From: Mycobacterium sp. 1100029.7
GTDB lineage: Bacteria > Actinomycetota > Actinomycetes > Mycobacteriales > Mycobacteriaceae
Direction: 5' to 3'
Length of the DNA: 50,329 bases
Assembly (NCBI RefSeq): GCF_001665235.1
Contig: NZ_LZSC01000008.1
Span: 1-50,329, forward strand
Below are positions 1-8,144 of the stretch, piece by piece. The translations under genes and the position numbers were made by a program. How positions within the stretch are numbered: the stretch's first letter is position 1; each line of letters opens with the position of its first letter. The notes beneath the pieces were generated by a model. The model ran no database searches. It was not told the DNA's origin and saw only the letters and a list, made by a program, of their open reading frames with translations.

Positions 1-72
1 GCCGTACTTCGACGACCTCTCGGTGGGCCAGGTCTTCGACTGGGCACCGGTGGCGACCCTCTCGGCGGGGCT
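1..72. repeat. Left-end fold-back: inverted copy of 2094-2165
   Basis: Bases 1-65 are the exact reverse complement of 2101-2165, and the match continues to base 71 with one mismatch. The copied segment is the 5' part of the MaoC hydratase gene. Read on the plus strand it gives PYFDDLSVGQVFDW and then breaks off into antisense of the CoA-transferase. A short, near-perfect inverted copy exactly at the sequence end, mirrored by a similar one at the right end, suggests an assembly or amplification chimera rather than a genomic repeat. Confidence 0.85.
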
Positions 73-1175
73 TGGGGTGGCTGCGCCGGACAGTTCTCGG
101 CGGGCCCCGTCAAGGGCAGGGCGGCATAGCGTGCCGCGGTATCTGCCATCGACACCTGGATCAGCTCCCCGCCACCGCGGGATAGCGATTCGGCCACGGC
201 CGCAGCCGCCTCCAGGCCCGTGAGGGGATCAGCGATGGCGTCGCCGCAGAACACCGGGCCGTCGCTACCGGCGCCGACCAGGCCGCCCGCCACGGCGGCG
301 TCGTCACCGAACGCGGGCCTAGTGGACGGCTGGCCATACCCGCTGATACGCAACCAGATTCGCCCCGGCCGCGGTGCGATGTGGTCGGGGCCCAGTCGGC
401 GACGGGCCAGCGCGGCGGGCCGGGAGCCTTCGATGACGACGTCGGCGACCGCCAGCAGCGCGCGCAGTTCGTCGGCATCACGGTCGAAATCTAGGCAGTA
501 GGAGAGCTTTCCGCCATTGATCCAGTCGAAGAAGTCGCGGCTGCCCAGCCGGGTGCCGTCCGGTCGGCGCGGACTCTCGACCTTGATGACGGTCGCGCCG
601 GCGCGGGCCAGCAGCTGTCCGCACAGCGGGCCGGCCCACATCGACGACAGGTCGGCGACCAGCAGGCCCGCGAACCCAGGAGCGGCGGCCGGGGCGGCGA
701 TGCGGTGCACCCGTGGCGGCGCTGCGCAGATTTCGGCCAGGCCGGCCGCCGGAATGTCGAGCAGAGCGGCCCGTTCGACAATCGTCGACACGAGACGTGG
801 TGCGGCCCAATGCTGTAATGCCGTCCAGTGGTCGGCGGGCATGTCGTCGACTGCGAGCAGGGCGGGGAGGGCCGCGATGTCGTCGGGGCGCGACAGCGTC
901 AACGCGCACCAGCCGTCGCGCGCCGGCAGCAACCGGGTGCCACCGCCGGCCGCGATCCGCCCGCGCCGGCTCAGCCCGAGCAACCCCGCCCGACCCGCCA
1001 GCAGCGCGGCCGCGTCGACGGAAATGTCCAGGCGCGCACCGAGCACCGCGGCGACTTGTTCGGCGCGAGCCAGCACGCCCGCCCGCGAGAAGTCGGGCCG
1101 ACCGTCGGGCGACCCGGTCAGCCAGGCCAGCCCACTGCTGCCCCACCGGGACGCCGCGTCGCTCACCTGCGTCAT
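1..1175 (-). CDS. Family III CoA-transferase (CaiB/BaiF type), 3' end missing
   Basis: Probable CoA-transferase moving CoA between carboxylic acids. It is read from ATG 1175 and stays open to the window edge, about 390 codons. The first 165 residues are a divergent N-terminal half. The typical family III core starts near residue 170 with LLVADLSSMWAGPLCGQLLA, followed by GATVIKVESP and the RISGYGQ segment near residue 280 with a downstream Asp pair. A good Shine-Dalgarno (GGAGG on the minus strand, 1178-1182) precedes the ATG. The gene begins 11 bases after the MaoC stop, so the two probably form an operon. Sequence from about base 72 leftward is the fold-back copy, so the native C-terminus (beyond about residue 368) is not seen. 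The substrate cannot be assigned; fatty-acid or sterol side-chain metabolism fits the neighbours. Confidence 0.8.
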   Translation of the reverse strand, partial: MTQVSDAASRWGSSGLAWLTGSPDGRPDFSRAGVLARAEQVAAVLGARLDISVDAAALLAGRAGLLGLSRRGRIAAGGGTRLLPARDGWCALTLSRPDDIAALPALLAVDDMPADHWTALQHWAAPRLVSTIVERAALLDIPAAGLAEICAAPPRVHRIAAPAAAPGFAGLLVADLSSMWAGPLCGQLLARAGATVIKVESPRRPDGTRLGSRDFFDWINGGKLSYCLDFDRDADELRALLAVADVVIEGSRPAALARRRLGPDHIAPRPGRIWLRISGYGQPSTRPAFGDDAAVAGGLVGAGSDGPVFCGDAIADPLTGLEAAAAVAESLSRGGGELIQVSMADTAARYAALPLTGPAENCPAQPPQAPPRGSPPVPSRRPGPPRGRRST

Positions 1176-1186
1176 TGTCCTCCAGG

Positions 1187-2203
1187 TCAGAAGTGCAGGG
1201 CGCGCAACCGCCAATCCAGCACCGCCCGGTCGGGTTCGCCGACCGTGTCACTGACCGCGTAGACCTGCGAACGTAGGCCCAGCACGCCCCCGTGATCGGT
1301 CGGTTCGGCCGACTCGACGTGCAGCAGGCTGTACAGGGTGTCCCCCTCGTACACCGGTCCGGTGTGGTCGCAGGATTCCCATCCCAGCACCGTCGCCAGA
1401 TTGGGTAACAGTCTGCTGGCCTGCGCGAGCGCCAGACCGATGGTGTGCCCGCCGTACACCAGACGGCGGCCGCCGACCCGCAAATCATGATGTACCGCAG
1501 CGATATTCAAGGTCAGACGAGCTAATTCCGGTGCACTGCTGACCACATCGCCGGTGCTGTGCAAGACCTTGCCGGCCAGGCCGACGCCGAAATGCGGTCC
1601 AGGAACGCGGTTTCGGAAGGCTTCGCCGTTCCAGGTCGCGGTCGGGGGCGAGGCGGGCGGCACGGCGTCGACGCCGATCGTGGACAGATCGTCGGCCGGG
1701 GCGCCGTCGGGATCCCACGTGGGGCTCGCGGGAAGCATGGCGCAGCGGTAGAAGTCCAGTACCAAGCGATCGGCCTGATCGATCGTCGTCATCCGCAGCG
1801 CCACCAACCCCGTCGGCGCGCGCCCGATCTTCGCCGAGTTGGCCCGCAGGCCAACGACTTCGGTGCGGGTGAACAACGAATCGCCGATCACCGGGAAACG
1901 GTGGAACGTCAGCCCGCGGTAGAACAAATTCGCCCTTACCCGCTGCGTCACCAACGTGCTTTGCCCGATCGCCAGATCGCAGACCAGGCCCGGATGCGCC
2001 AGCGGCCCCGGTCCGCCGATCACGGCGGCACACAAGTCGGCGTCCAGCGCCAGCCGCAGCCGGTCCCCGAGGATCGCCTGGTGAGCGGCGGCCAGCCCTG
2101 CCGAGAGGGTCGCCACCGGTGCCCAGTCGAAGACCTGGCCCACCGAGAGGTCGTCGAAGTACGGCCCGCCTTCGCGGATGCCCGCATACCCGTTACCAGT
2201 CAC
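1187..2203 (-). CDS. MaoC-like double hot-dog hydratase (Rv0216 homologue)
   Basis: Predicted (R)-enoyl-CoA hydratase-like protein of about 338 residues. It begins with the conserved stretch IREGGPYFDDLSVGQVFDW, and a second hot-dog half contains GGHTIGLALAQASRLLPNL and the segment TGPVYEGDTLYSLLHV. The length agrees with what I recall for M. tuberculosis Rv0216 (about 337) if translation starts at GTG 2203. A longer reading from GTG 2269 would overlap the fadE3 start and adds residues of no recognisable family. The gene is divergent from fadE3 across a 53-base gap and is followed 11 bases later by the CoA-transferase. Rv0216 is reported as a double hot-dog protein whose physiological substrate is unclear, so activity here is inferred from fold only. 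Confidence 0.85.
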   Translation of the reverse strand: MTGNGYAGIREGGPYFDDLSVGQVFDWAPVATLSAGLAAAHQAILGDRLRLALDADLCAAVIGGPGPLAHPGLVCDLAIGQSTLVTQRVRANLFYRGLTFHRFPVIGDSLFTRTEVVGLRANSAKIGRAPTGLVALRMTTIDQADRLVLDFYRCAMLPASPTWDPDGAPADDLSTIGVDAVPPASPPTATWNGEAFRNRVPGPHFGVGLAGKVLHSTGDVVSSAPELARLTLNIAAVHHDLRVGGRRLVYGGHTIGLALAQASRLLPNLATVLGWESCDHTGPVYEGDTLYSLLHVESAEPTDHGGVLGLRSQVYAVSDTVGEPDRAVLDWRLRALHF

Positions 2204-2256
2204 AACGCCACATGCTGGCAGGCTGTCGGATTGGCGGTCAACGCAGGAGGTGCCAA

Positions 2257-3417
2257 ATGGACGGGTCACAGGTGAACGACGAAGAAGACATGCTGGTCGC
2301 CACGGTGCGAGCGTTCATCGACCGTGAGGTGAAACCGACCGTTCGCGAGGTCGAGCACGCCAACACCTACCCCGAGGCGTGGATCGAGCAGATGAAGCAG
2401 ATCGGCATCTACGGCCTGGCCATCCCCGAGGAATACGGCGGATCGCCGGTGTCGATGCCGGGTTATGTGCGCGTCACCCAGGAGCTGGCCCGCGGCTGGA
2501 TGAGCCTGGCCGGTGCGATGGGCGGGCACACCGTGGTCGCCAAGCTGCTCACCTTGTTCGGCACCGAGGAGCAGAAGCGCAGCTACCTGCCGCGCATGGC
2601 CACCGGTGAGGTGCGCGCGACGATGGCGCTGACCGAGCCCGGCGGCGGCTCCGACCTTCAGAACATGTCCACCACCGCGCTGCCCGACGGCCCATCGACG
2701 CTGCGCATCAACGGTTCCAAGACCTGGATCAGCAACGCGCGCCACTCGGGACTGATTGCGCTGCTGTGCAAGACCGACCCGAATGCCACGCCACGCCACA
2801 AGGGCATTTCGATTGTGCTGGTCGAGCAGGGCCCGGGCCTGACGATTTCGCGGGACCTGCCCAAGCTGGGCTACAAGGGCGTCGAGTCCTGCGAGCTGTC
2901 GTTCGACGACTACGCAGCGCCCAGCTCCGCCGTACTGGGAGGCCTTGTCGGCGAAGGCTTTTCACAGATGATGAAGGGACTCGAGACGGGCCGTATCCAG
3001 GTGGCCGCCAGGGCCCTGGGGGTGGCCACCGCGGCGCTCGAGGACGCACTGACCTATGCCCAGCAGCGGGAGAGTTTCGGCAAGCCGATTTGGAAGCATC
3101 AGGCCGTCGGCAACTACCTGGCCGACATGGCCACCAAACTCACTGCGGCCCGCCAGCTCACCCGTTATGCCGCCGAGCGATACGACAGCGGCGACCGGTG
3201 TGACATGGAGGCGGGCATGGCGAAGCTGTTCGCTTCCGAAATCGCGATGGAGATCGCGCTGAACGCGGTGCGCATCCACGGCGGGTACGGCTACTCCACC
3301 GAATACGACGTCGAACGGTACTTCCGCGACGCACCGTTGATGATTGTCGGTGAAGGCACGAATGAGATCCAGCGCAACGTGATTGCCGGGCAGCTGGTGT
3401 CCCGCGGGGGCATCTGA
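2257..3417 (+). CDS. fadE3: Acyl-CoA dehydrogenase FadE3
   Basis: FAD-dependent alpha,beta-dehydrogenation of an acyl-CoA, the first oxidative step of beta-oxidation, in the cytosol. The 386-residue protein shows the usual ACAD order: helical N-terminal domain, FAD/substrate loop MALTEPGGGSDLQNM, beta-domain segment GYKGVESCELSFDDYAAP, and C-terminal helices with IHGGYGYSTEYDVERYFRDA. The catalytic-base motif GEGTNEIQR places the Glu at about residue 366. The start at ATG 2257 is set by an AGGAGG at 2245-2250, six bases upstream; the frame remains open further upstream without a comparable ribosome site. It is transcribed divergently from the MaoC/CoA-transferase pair and sits beside fadD4 and an enoyl-CoA hydratase, so the cluster covers activation, dehydrogenation and hydration of one acyl chain. 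Confidence 0.92.
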   Translation: MDGSQVNDEEDMLVATVRAFIDREVKPTVREVEHANTYPEAWIEQMKQIGIYGLAIPEEYGGSPVSMPGYVRVTQELARGWMSLAGAMGGHTVVAKLLTLFGTEEQKRSYLPRMATGEVRATMALTEPGGGSDLQNMSTTALPDGPSTLRINGSKTWISNARHSGLIALLCKTDPNATPRHKGISIVLVEQGPGLTISRDLPKLGYKGVESCELSFDDYAAPSSAVLGGLVGEGFSQMMKGLETGRIQVAARALGVATAALEDALTYAQQRESFGKPIWKHQAVGNYLADMATKLTAARQLTRYAAERYDSGDRCDMEAGMAKLFASEIAMEIALNAVRIHGGYGYSTEYDVERYFRDAPLMIVGEGTNEIQRNVIAGQLVSRGGI

Positions 3418-3538
3418 GCAAACCTGAATCCGGCGCTTGCCTCACCCAGGTGCGCTATATTTGCCTGACTTGCGCACCAGCAAAGCGGCGCGGGAGTACA
3501 CCTGTTTGCACCGGAGTAAACCTAGGAAGGCAGTTGCC

Positions 3539-4003
3539 ATGAGTTATCCCCCAGGGCCGCCGTACGAAGGTTCTCCCGAATGGCAGGGCCAGCAACCGGA
3601 ATGGCAGGGCCAGCCGCAGCCGCCGGAGTGGCAAGGTCAGCCGCAGCCGGGTTGGCAGCAACCGCAACAGCCGGGTGGCTGGCCAGGTCAGCAGCCGGCG
3701 GGATGGCCGGGCCAGCAGGAACCGGACAACTACCTCGTCTGGGCGATCCTGTGCACGGTGCTGTGCTGCCTGCCGTTCGGAATCGTGTCGCTGGTCTACT
3801 CCAACAAGGTCAGCGGGCTGTGGGCCCAGGGCCGGGTCGCCGAGGCGCAAGAGGCGTCCAGCAACGCCAAGAAGTGGGCGATCATCGGCGCTATCGCCGG
3901 TGCCGTCACCTACGCGATCATCGTGATCCTCTACATCGTGATCGCCGTGGTCGCCGTGTCGAGCATTCCGTCGACCACCTCGACCACCTTCTCGGGCTAC
4001 TGA
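3539..4003 (+). CDS. CD225/dispanin-family small membrane protein with Trp-Gln-rich N-terminus
   Basis: A 154-residue protein with two parts. Residues 1-62 are a low-complexity Pro/Gln/Trp tail with WQGQ at 15-18, 22-25 and 31-34 and further tryptophans at 39, 48 and 56. Residues 64-140 match the CD225 (dispanin) pattern: first hydrophobic segment 64-87 ending in CCLPFGIVSLVYSNKVSGLW, a polar stretch AQGRVAEAQEAS, and a second membrane segment at 113-140. ATG 3539 follows AGGAAGG at 3524-3530. The last 7 bases overlap the end of the convergent enoyl-CoA hydratase gene. The function of bacterial members is largely unknown; a role at the membrane is inferred. It has its own 121-base upstream gap after fadE3. 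Confidence 0.85.
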   Translation: MSYPPGPPYEGSPEWQGQQPEWQGQPQPPEWQGQPQPGWQQPQQPGGWPGQQPAGWPGQQEPDNYLVWAILCTVLCCLPFGIVSLVYSNKVSGLWAQGRVAEAQEASSNAKKWAIIGAIAGAVTYAIIVILYIVIAVVAVSSIPSTTSTTFSGY

Positions 4004-4965
4004 TCAACCTGTTGCGCGCCAACAGAAGTCGCGTCCACTAAACCCCATTGCAGCGCGGTGCCGGCGCTGATGGTACGGCCGGAGAGCACCAGGTAAGCCG
4101 TGCGCCAACGGCCGATGCGCCGAGTGATGCTGACGGTGCCGCCGGCCCCCGGGATCAGTCCCAGGCTCAGTTCGGGTAGGCCGAACACCGAGTCTTCGTG
4201 TGCGTCCAGCCATCCGCAGAATGCGGCCATCTCCAACCCGCTACCCAGCACTTGTCCGTGGACGGCGGCGCGGCAGCTGCGGCCGAGGCGGGCGGTGAGC
4301 GCATCAAGCGCCAGGGCCGGGCTGTGCCGGGTGCGTGCCAGGTGCGCGCTGGCCGGATCGGCGAAGGTGCCGAACTCGGCGAGGTCTCCGCCGCTGCAGA
4401 ACGACGCGCCGTTGCCACTCAACACGATTCCGGTCACCGACGGGTCCAGCTGCGCGACGGTCAGGGCCTCCAGGAGCGCGGCGCGCGCGTCGGTGGAAAA
4501 CGCGTTGTGACGTTGCGGCCGGTTGAACCTGATCCGCAGGGTATCGCCGTCGCGATCGACCAGCACCGGATCGGCGATCGCGGGCAGCCGGGCCGGGCCG
4601 CGCTCGGCGAGCCAGCGCGCGAACTCCGGACCGGCTTGCAGCGTGGAGTAGGCCAGCGATTCGGTGATCACCCCGGGCAACGCCGGGGCGTCGGGCCGCA
4701 CGGCGCGCAGCACGTCGTCGCAGATGCTGCTGGCTTGTGGCCAGCGGTTGCAACGCTGGTGCAGTTGGGTCAGGGCCTCGGGCACCGAGTCGACGGTGAC
4801 CACCCGACGGTCAGCGCACGGATCCTCAGTCAGCGTGAAAGTTGCTGATTCCAGCCAGGTTTGGTTGCGTGCAAGTTCAGCTGCCGTACCGACGCCGACG
4901 ACCACGCCCGGCGGCGACGCGGGGCGTGCCTCCGGCGCGTTCGACAGGTCGACCACCCAGAGCAT
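3997..4965 (-). CDS. Enoyl-CoA hydratase/isomerase family protein
   Basis: Probable crotonase-fold hydratase of 322 residues. The first 130 residues are an unusual N-terminal extension; the crotonase domain starts near LRIRFNRPQRHNAFS. The oxyanion-hole region GIVLSGNGASFCSGGDLAEF is present. Both glutamates used by classical enoyl-CoA hydratases appear to be kept: one in GSGLEMAAF and one in LPELSLGLIPGAGGTVSI. The ATG lies three bases after the fadD4 stop, so the two are almost certainly co-transcribed and probably translationally coupled, which ties this enzyme to the acyl-CoA made by FadD4. It ends 7 bases inside the convergent CD225 gene. Family members also include isomerases and thioester hydrolases, so the exact reaction is not fixed. 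Confidence 0.85.
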   Translation of the reverse strand: MLWVVDLSNAPEARPASPPGVVVGVGTAAELARNQTWLESATFTLTEDPCADRRVVTVDSVPEALTQLHQRCNRWPQASSICDDVLRAVRPDAPALPGVITESLAYSTLQAGPEFARWLAERGPARLPAIADPVLVDRDGDTLRIRFNRPQRHNAFSTDARAALLEALTVAQLDPSVTGIVLSGNGASFCSGGDLAEFGTFADPASAHLARTRHSPALALDALTARLGRSCRAAVHGQVLGSGLEMAAFCGWLDAHEDSVFGLPELSLGLIPGAGGTVSITRRIGRWRTAYLVLSGRTISAGTALQWGLVDATSVGAQQVDQ

Positions 4966-4968
4966 GGG

Positions 4969-6486
4969 TCACACCGAGTATTTCTCGATCAGCCCGTTCT
5001 TGTAGAGCTTGCCGGTGTCGGTGCGCGGTAGCTGCGCCTCGAATGCGATCGATCGCGGGCATTTGAAGTGCGACAACCGGTCTCGTAGCCACGTCAACAG
5101 TTCCTCGGCGAACTGATCGGTGGCGTCGGCCGGGTCGACGGTCTGCACGGCCGCCACCACCCGCTGGCCCATCTCGTCATCGGGTATCCCAAAGACCGCT
5201 GCGTCCAGCACCTTTGGATGAGTCACCAGCAGGTTCTCGGCTTCCTGGGGGTAGATGTTCACCCCACCGGAGATGATCATGTGGTGGCGCCGGTCGGTCA
5301 GGTACAGGTAACCGTCTTCGTCAAGATAGCCGATGTCGCCGACGGTGGCCCAGCCGTGTTGGGAACGCGACGACGCGGTTTTGGTTGGGTCGTTGAGGTA
5401 TTCAAATGAGTTCCCACCCTCGAAGTAGATTTCTCCGGCCTCGCCGGGGGGCAGCTCGTTGCCGTTCTCGTCGAGGATATGCACGGCACCGCCCATGGGC
5501 TTACCGACCGAACCCGGGTGTGCCAGCCAGTCCTCGGCGGTGATCAGCGTCGAGCCGTGAGCTTCCGAGGAGGCGTAGTACTCGTCGACGATCGGTCCCC
5601 ACCAGTCGATCATCTGCTTCTTGATCTGCACCGGACAGGGCGCGGCTGCGTGCATCACCCGCTTGAGACTGGACAGATCGTACGAATCACGCACATCCTG
5701 AGGTAGTTTCAGCATCCGGACGAACATGGCCGGGACGAACTGACCGTGGGTGACGCCGTGGCGCTGGATCGCATCCAGCGTTCCCTCGGGATCGAACTTC
5801 TCCATGACCACCGTGGTGAGACCGGCGCCCTGCACCGTCATCGACCATACCGACGGCGCGGTGTGATACAGCGGGGCCGGACTCAGATAGACGGTGTCGT
5901 TGTCCATCCAGAATCCGACCAGAGCCGACATCATGCCGGGCGCTTCTTCTGGAGGTACGTGCGGCAATGCGCGCTTGATGCCTTTGGGTCGACCGGTGGT
6001 GCCCGACGAGTACTGCAGCAGATCACCTTCGATCTCGTCGTCGATCGGTGTATCGGGTTGATTGGCAACGCATTCCGGGTAGCGCTCCCAGCCTGGCAGG
6101 TCCGCGTCGGCGATCAGCAGCAGACCGGGCAGACCGTTGGGCAGGTGCTCGGCGAGGTCGGCGCAGACGTCCTTGAGCGCCGCCGAACCGATGATCGCCT
6201 TGGCGCTGCTGTTGTCGATGATGTAGGCGGCCTCGGCAGCGGTGAGGTGCGTGTTGATCGGCACGTAGTACAGGCCGCTGCGCCGAGCGGCCCACATGAC
6301 CGCGTGCATGTGCTCGTTGTTCTCCATCAGGATCGCGACACTGTCGCCCTCGCGCAGACCCGCCTGACGGAATCGGTGCGCCAGCCGGTTGGCCCGCGCC
6401 TCGAGGTCGTCGAAGGTGACGACCGTCCCGGACGGATAGAGGATGACCGCCGGTTTGTCGGCGCCGACGAAGGGGCGAATCTGCAT
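4969..6486 (-). CDS. fadD4: Acyl-CoA synthetase FadD4
   Basis: ATP-dependent activation of a fatty acid or related carboxylic acid to its CoA ester. The 505-residue ANL-superfamily enzyme has the phosphate-binding motif QYSSGTTGRPKGIKR, the hinge region YLYLTDRRHHMIISGGVN and the C-terminal catalytic-lysine motif PRTDTGKLYK near the end. I chose ATG 6486 (MQIRPFVGADKPAV) because it matches the recalled N-terminus of M. tuberculosis FadD4; the frame is open further upstream, but that part overlaps the next gene and is not family-like. It is first in an operon with the enoyl-CoA hydratase three bases downstream. An inverted repeat at 6511-6524 sits just upstream and may be an operator. Confidence 0.92.
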   Translation of the reverse strand: MQIRPFVGADKPAVILYPSGTVVTFDDLEARANRLAHRFRQAGLREGDSVAILMENNEHMHAVMWAARRSGLYYVPINTHLTAAEAAYIIDNSSAKAIIGSAALKDVCADLAEHLPNGLPGLLLIADADLPGWERYPECVANQPDTPIDDEIEGDLLQYSSGTTGRPKGIKRALPHVPPEEAPGMMSALVGFWMDNDTVYLSPAPLYHTAPSVWSMTVQGAGLTTVVMEKFDPEGTLDAIQRHGVTHGQFVPAMFVRMLKLPQDVRDSYDLSSLKRVMHAAAPCPVQIKKQMIDWWGPIVDEYYASSEAHGSTLITAEDWLAHPGSVGKPMGGAVHILDENGNELPPGEAGEIYFEGGNSFEYLNDPTKTASSRSQHGWATVGDIGYLDEDGYLYLTDRRHHMIISGGVNIYPQEAENLLVTHPKVLDAAVFGIPDDEMGQRVVAAVQTVDPADATDQFAEELLTWLRDRLSHFKCPRSIAFEAQLPRTDTGKLYKNGLIEKYSV

Positions 6487-6510
6487 GCGAAGACTGTACC
6501 GCCGCCAAAG

Positions 6511-6524
6511 TTGACGGGTGTCAA
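6511..6524. promoter_or_regulatory. Inverted repeat upstream of fadD4 (possible operator)
   Basis: TTGAC-GGGT-GTCAA is a perfect 5-bp-arm inverted repeat 25 bases upstream of the fadD4 ATG. It also contains a TTGACA-like -35 element on the minus strand. Its position between the upstream hydrolase stop and fadD4 suits a transcription-factor site. It does not match the KstR or KstR2 motifs as I recall them, so no regulator is named. Confidence 0.4.
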
Positions 6525-6532
6525 GCGGCCGG

Positions 6533-7612
6533 TTAGCGCAGAAATTCCAACACGGGCGACAGGAACGCGCCCGGCGATTCCAGGTGCGGCACATGCCCGG
6601 TGTCGGGCACTCCGACGAACCGAGCCGCGGGCATGGCGGCCGCGAATTTCTGGGCCATCACGGCGATATTCCCTTTGCCGCCTTGCTGGTTGGGGGCCGT
6701 GTACTTCGCGCCCACATAGGTGCGGTCGGACGTGCCGCAGACGAACAGCGTGCGGGTGGGCAACGACGCGACGAAGTCCACGGCGGGCTCGTTGAGCAGC
6801 ATGTCGGTCGCGGCCGCCGAGCTTTGCACCCAGCGCTCGAACTCCGGTGAATTGCCCACCGCAGTGCGCACCGCGACGAACGGTTCGATGAATCGAGCAT
6901 CCTTGTTCACGAAATAATGCGCCATGTACTGCCGGATCTGATCGGGGGTCGCGGACCGTTCGTCGGCCGCCCAGTCCTCGTGCCCGACGGGACGGGTCAG
7001 GCCGATCCGATAGTCCTCGAGGCCCATCGGGTTCTCCAGCACCAGCGCCTGCACCCGGTCGGGCAGTGCCCGGGCCATCTGCATGGCCACCAACCCGCCG
7101 GTCGAATGTCCCACCACCGCAACAGAATTCACCGTGAGCGCATCGAGTAGTGACCGCAGATGCGTTACCAGCGACGCGGTGGTCAGCGTCGAGGGCTTGC
7201 TGGACTTGCCCCAGCCGACCATGTCGGGGACCAGCACCCGGTGACCCTCCCCGCGCAGTGCCGCGATGACGTCACGCCAGTACGCGCCGAAGAAGTTCTT
7301 GCCGTGCAGCAGCAGGACGGTATCTCGTGGCTGACCGCTCTGCGGCGGGACGTCCAGGTACGCCATGCGCGCACGCTGCTCTGATTGCGGCGCCTGGCGA
7401 TCGATCCACGTCGCTTGCGCGACGTGTGTGACGTCGAGGTACCGCACGGGGTACGGATACGGGTAGCCCTCCAAGCCGATACCGAGGGTGTCCCCGCCGG
7501 GGTAAGGCACGGCCGGCTCGGCGCCAGGCGGGGCTGCCGGGCCGGAATGACAACCGGAGGCAAGCAGCCCCACCGCCGCCACGCCCAGCGCATGGCGCCG
7601 GTCAACGATCAC
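6533..7612 (-). CDS. Exported alpha/beta-hydrolase lipoprotein
   Basis: A 359-residue serine hydrolase probably anchored to the outside of the cytoplasmic membrane. The N-terminus has basic residues, a short hydrophobic stretch and a lipobox-like LLASGC with Cys 21. The nucleophile elbow is VAVVGHSTGGLVAM, the oxyanion region is LLLHGKNFFGAYW, and the catalytic His is in the final segment VGVPDTGHVPHLESP. These fit the epoxide hydrolase/haloperoxidase-like branch; no substrate can be read from the sequence. GTG 7612 is the only start that keeps the full signal peptide. It lies 64 bases downstream of another small lipoprotein gene on the same strand and 46 bases upstream of fadD4. Confidence 0.82.
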   Translation of the reverse strand: MIVDRRHALGVAAVGLLASGCHSGPAAPPGAEPAVPYPGGDTLGIGLEGYPYPYPVRYLDVTHVAQATWIDRQAPQSEQRARMAYLDVPPQSGQPRDTVLLLHGKNFFGAYWRDVIAALRGEGHRVLVPDMVGWGKSSKPSTLTTASLVTHLRSLLDALTVNSVAVVGHSTGGLVAMQMARALPDRVQALVLENPMGLEDYRIGLTRPVGHEDWAADERSATPDQIRQYMAHYFVNKDARFIEPFVAVRTAVGNSPEFERWVQSSAAATDMLLNEPAVDFVASLPTRTLFVCGTSDRTYVGAKYTAPNQQGGKGNIAVMAQKFAAAMPAARFVGVPDTGHVPHLESPGAFLSPVLEFLR

Positions 7613-7676
7613 GCTTCATGATCGGAGTCGACCGCACCCGAGTGCAACTCGGGGCGCTGGACGACCGGCGAAGGCG

Positions 7677-7976
7677 TCAGCCGTGCGGCGCTTCGGAGAT
7701 CTTGCTGTCGGGCTTGCCGACGGTCTGGCAGTACGTCTGCGCGGACAACCGGGTCGCCGAGATCTCGATGTTGCTCGGGTCGGCGCCGCTCTTGTCCTTC
7801 AGCATTTTGCTGACTTCGTCGTTCTGCTTCTTCTCGTCCTGGGTGGTGAAGTCCTTGCACTTGGTGTCTCCGCCGGTGTTGATCACCTGAGACGCGGAAC
7901 ATCCGCTGAACAGAATTCCCGCCGCCGCAACCGCTATCGCGAGCGCGGAGGTTGTCGTGGGCTTCACAGACTTCAT
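7677..7976 (-). CDS. Small lipoprotein, possibly HdeA-like
   Basis: A 99-residue secreted protein. Residues 1-26 form a signal peptide with lipobox LFSGC (Cys 26). The mature part is short, Lys/Asp/Ser-rich, and has two further cysteines (in DTKCKDF and in QTYCQTVG) that could form one disulfide. The pattern Cys-x-Asp-Phe followed by an acidic helix and a distal Cys resembles actinobacterial proteins annotated as HdeA-family acid-stress chaperones; this is a resemblance from memory and not a firm assignment. GGAAGG precedes the ATG. It lies between pckG and the hydrolase lipoprotein, on the same strand, but is separated from pckG by a strong hairpin, so it probably has its own promoter in the AT-richer stretch around 8000-8025. 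Confidence 0.7.
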   Translation of the reverse strand: MKSVKPTTTSALAIAVAAAGILFSGCSASQVINTGGDTKCKDFTTQDEKKQNDEVSKMLKDKSGADPSNIEISATRLSAQTYCQTVGKPDSKISEAPHG

Positions 7977-8089
7977 CGTCGGCCTTCCAGATTCGGAGTG
8001 TTAGCTATCTATTACACCGAAGCATGCGGTCCCAAACACGTAATTCACCACGGCACAGCATCTTTGCCGACGTCGTAGTGGCACATGCA

Positions 8090-8126
8090 AATCGGCGCCG
8101 GCGTGTGTTGCACGCCGGCGCCGATT
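8090..8126 (-). terminator. Strong hairpin terminator after pckG
   Basis: Perfect 16-bp stem (AATCGGCGCCGGCGTG at 8090-8105 pairing with 8111-8126) around a 5-base loop, beginning 18 bases past the pckG stop codon. The stem is very GC-rich and there is no run of T after it on the minus strand, as is common for mycobacterial intrinsic-like terminators. Confidence 0.75.
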
Positions 8127-8144
8127 CAACGTTTCTCGTGGGTG

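Noticed and set aside
478..1254. Long frames on both strands (for example 478-1488 minus and 517-1254 plus)
   Set aside because: They are off-frame readings of the CoA-transferase and the MaoC gene; only the frame from ATG 1175 shows family motifs.
3437..3461. TTGCCT and TATATT as promoter of the CD225 gene
   Set aside because: Spacing between the two boxes is only 13 bases; not convincing as a pair, though TATATT alone could be a -10.
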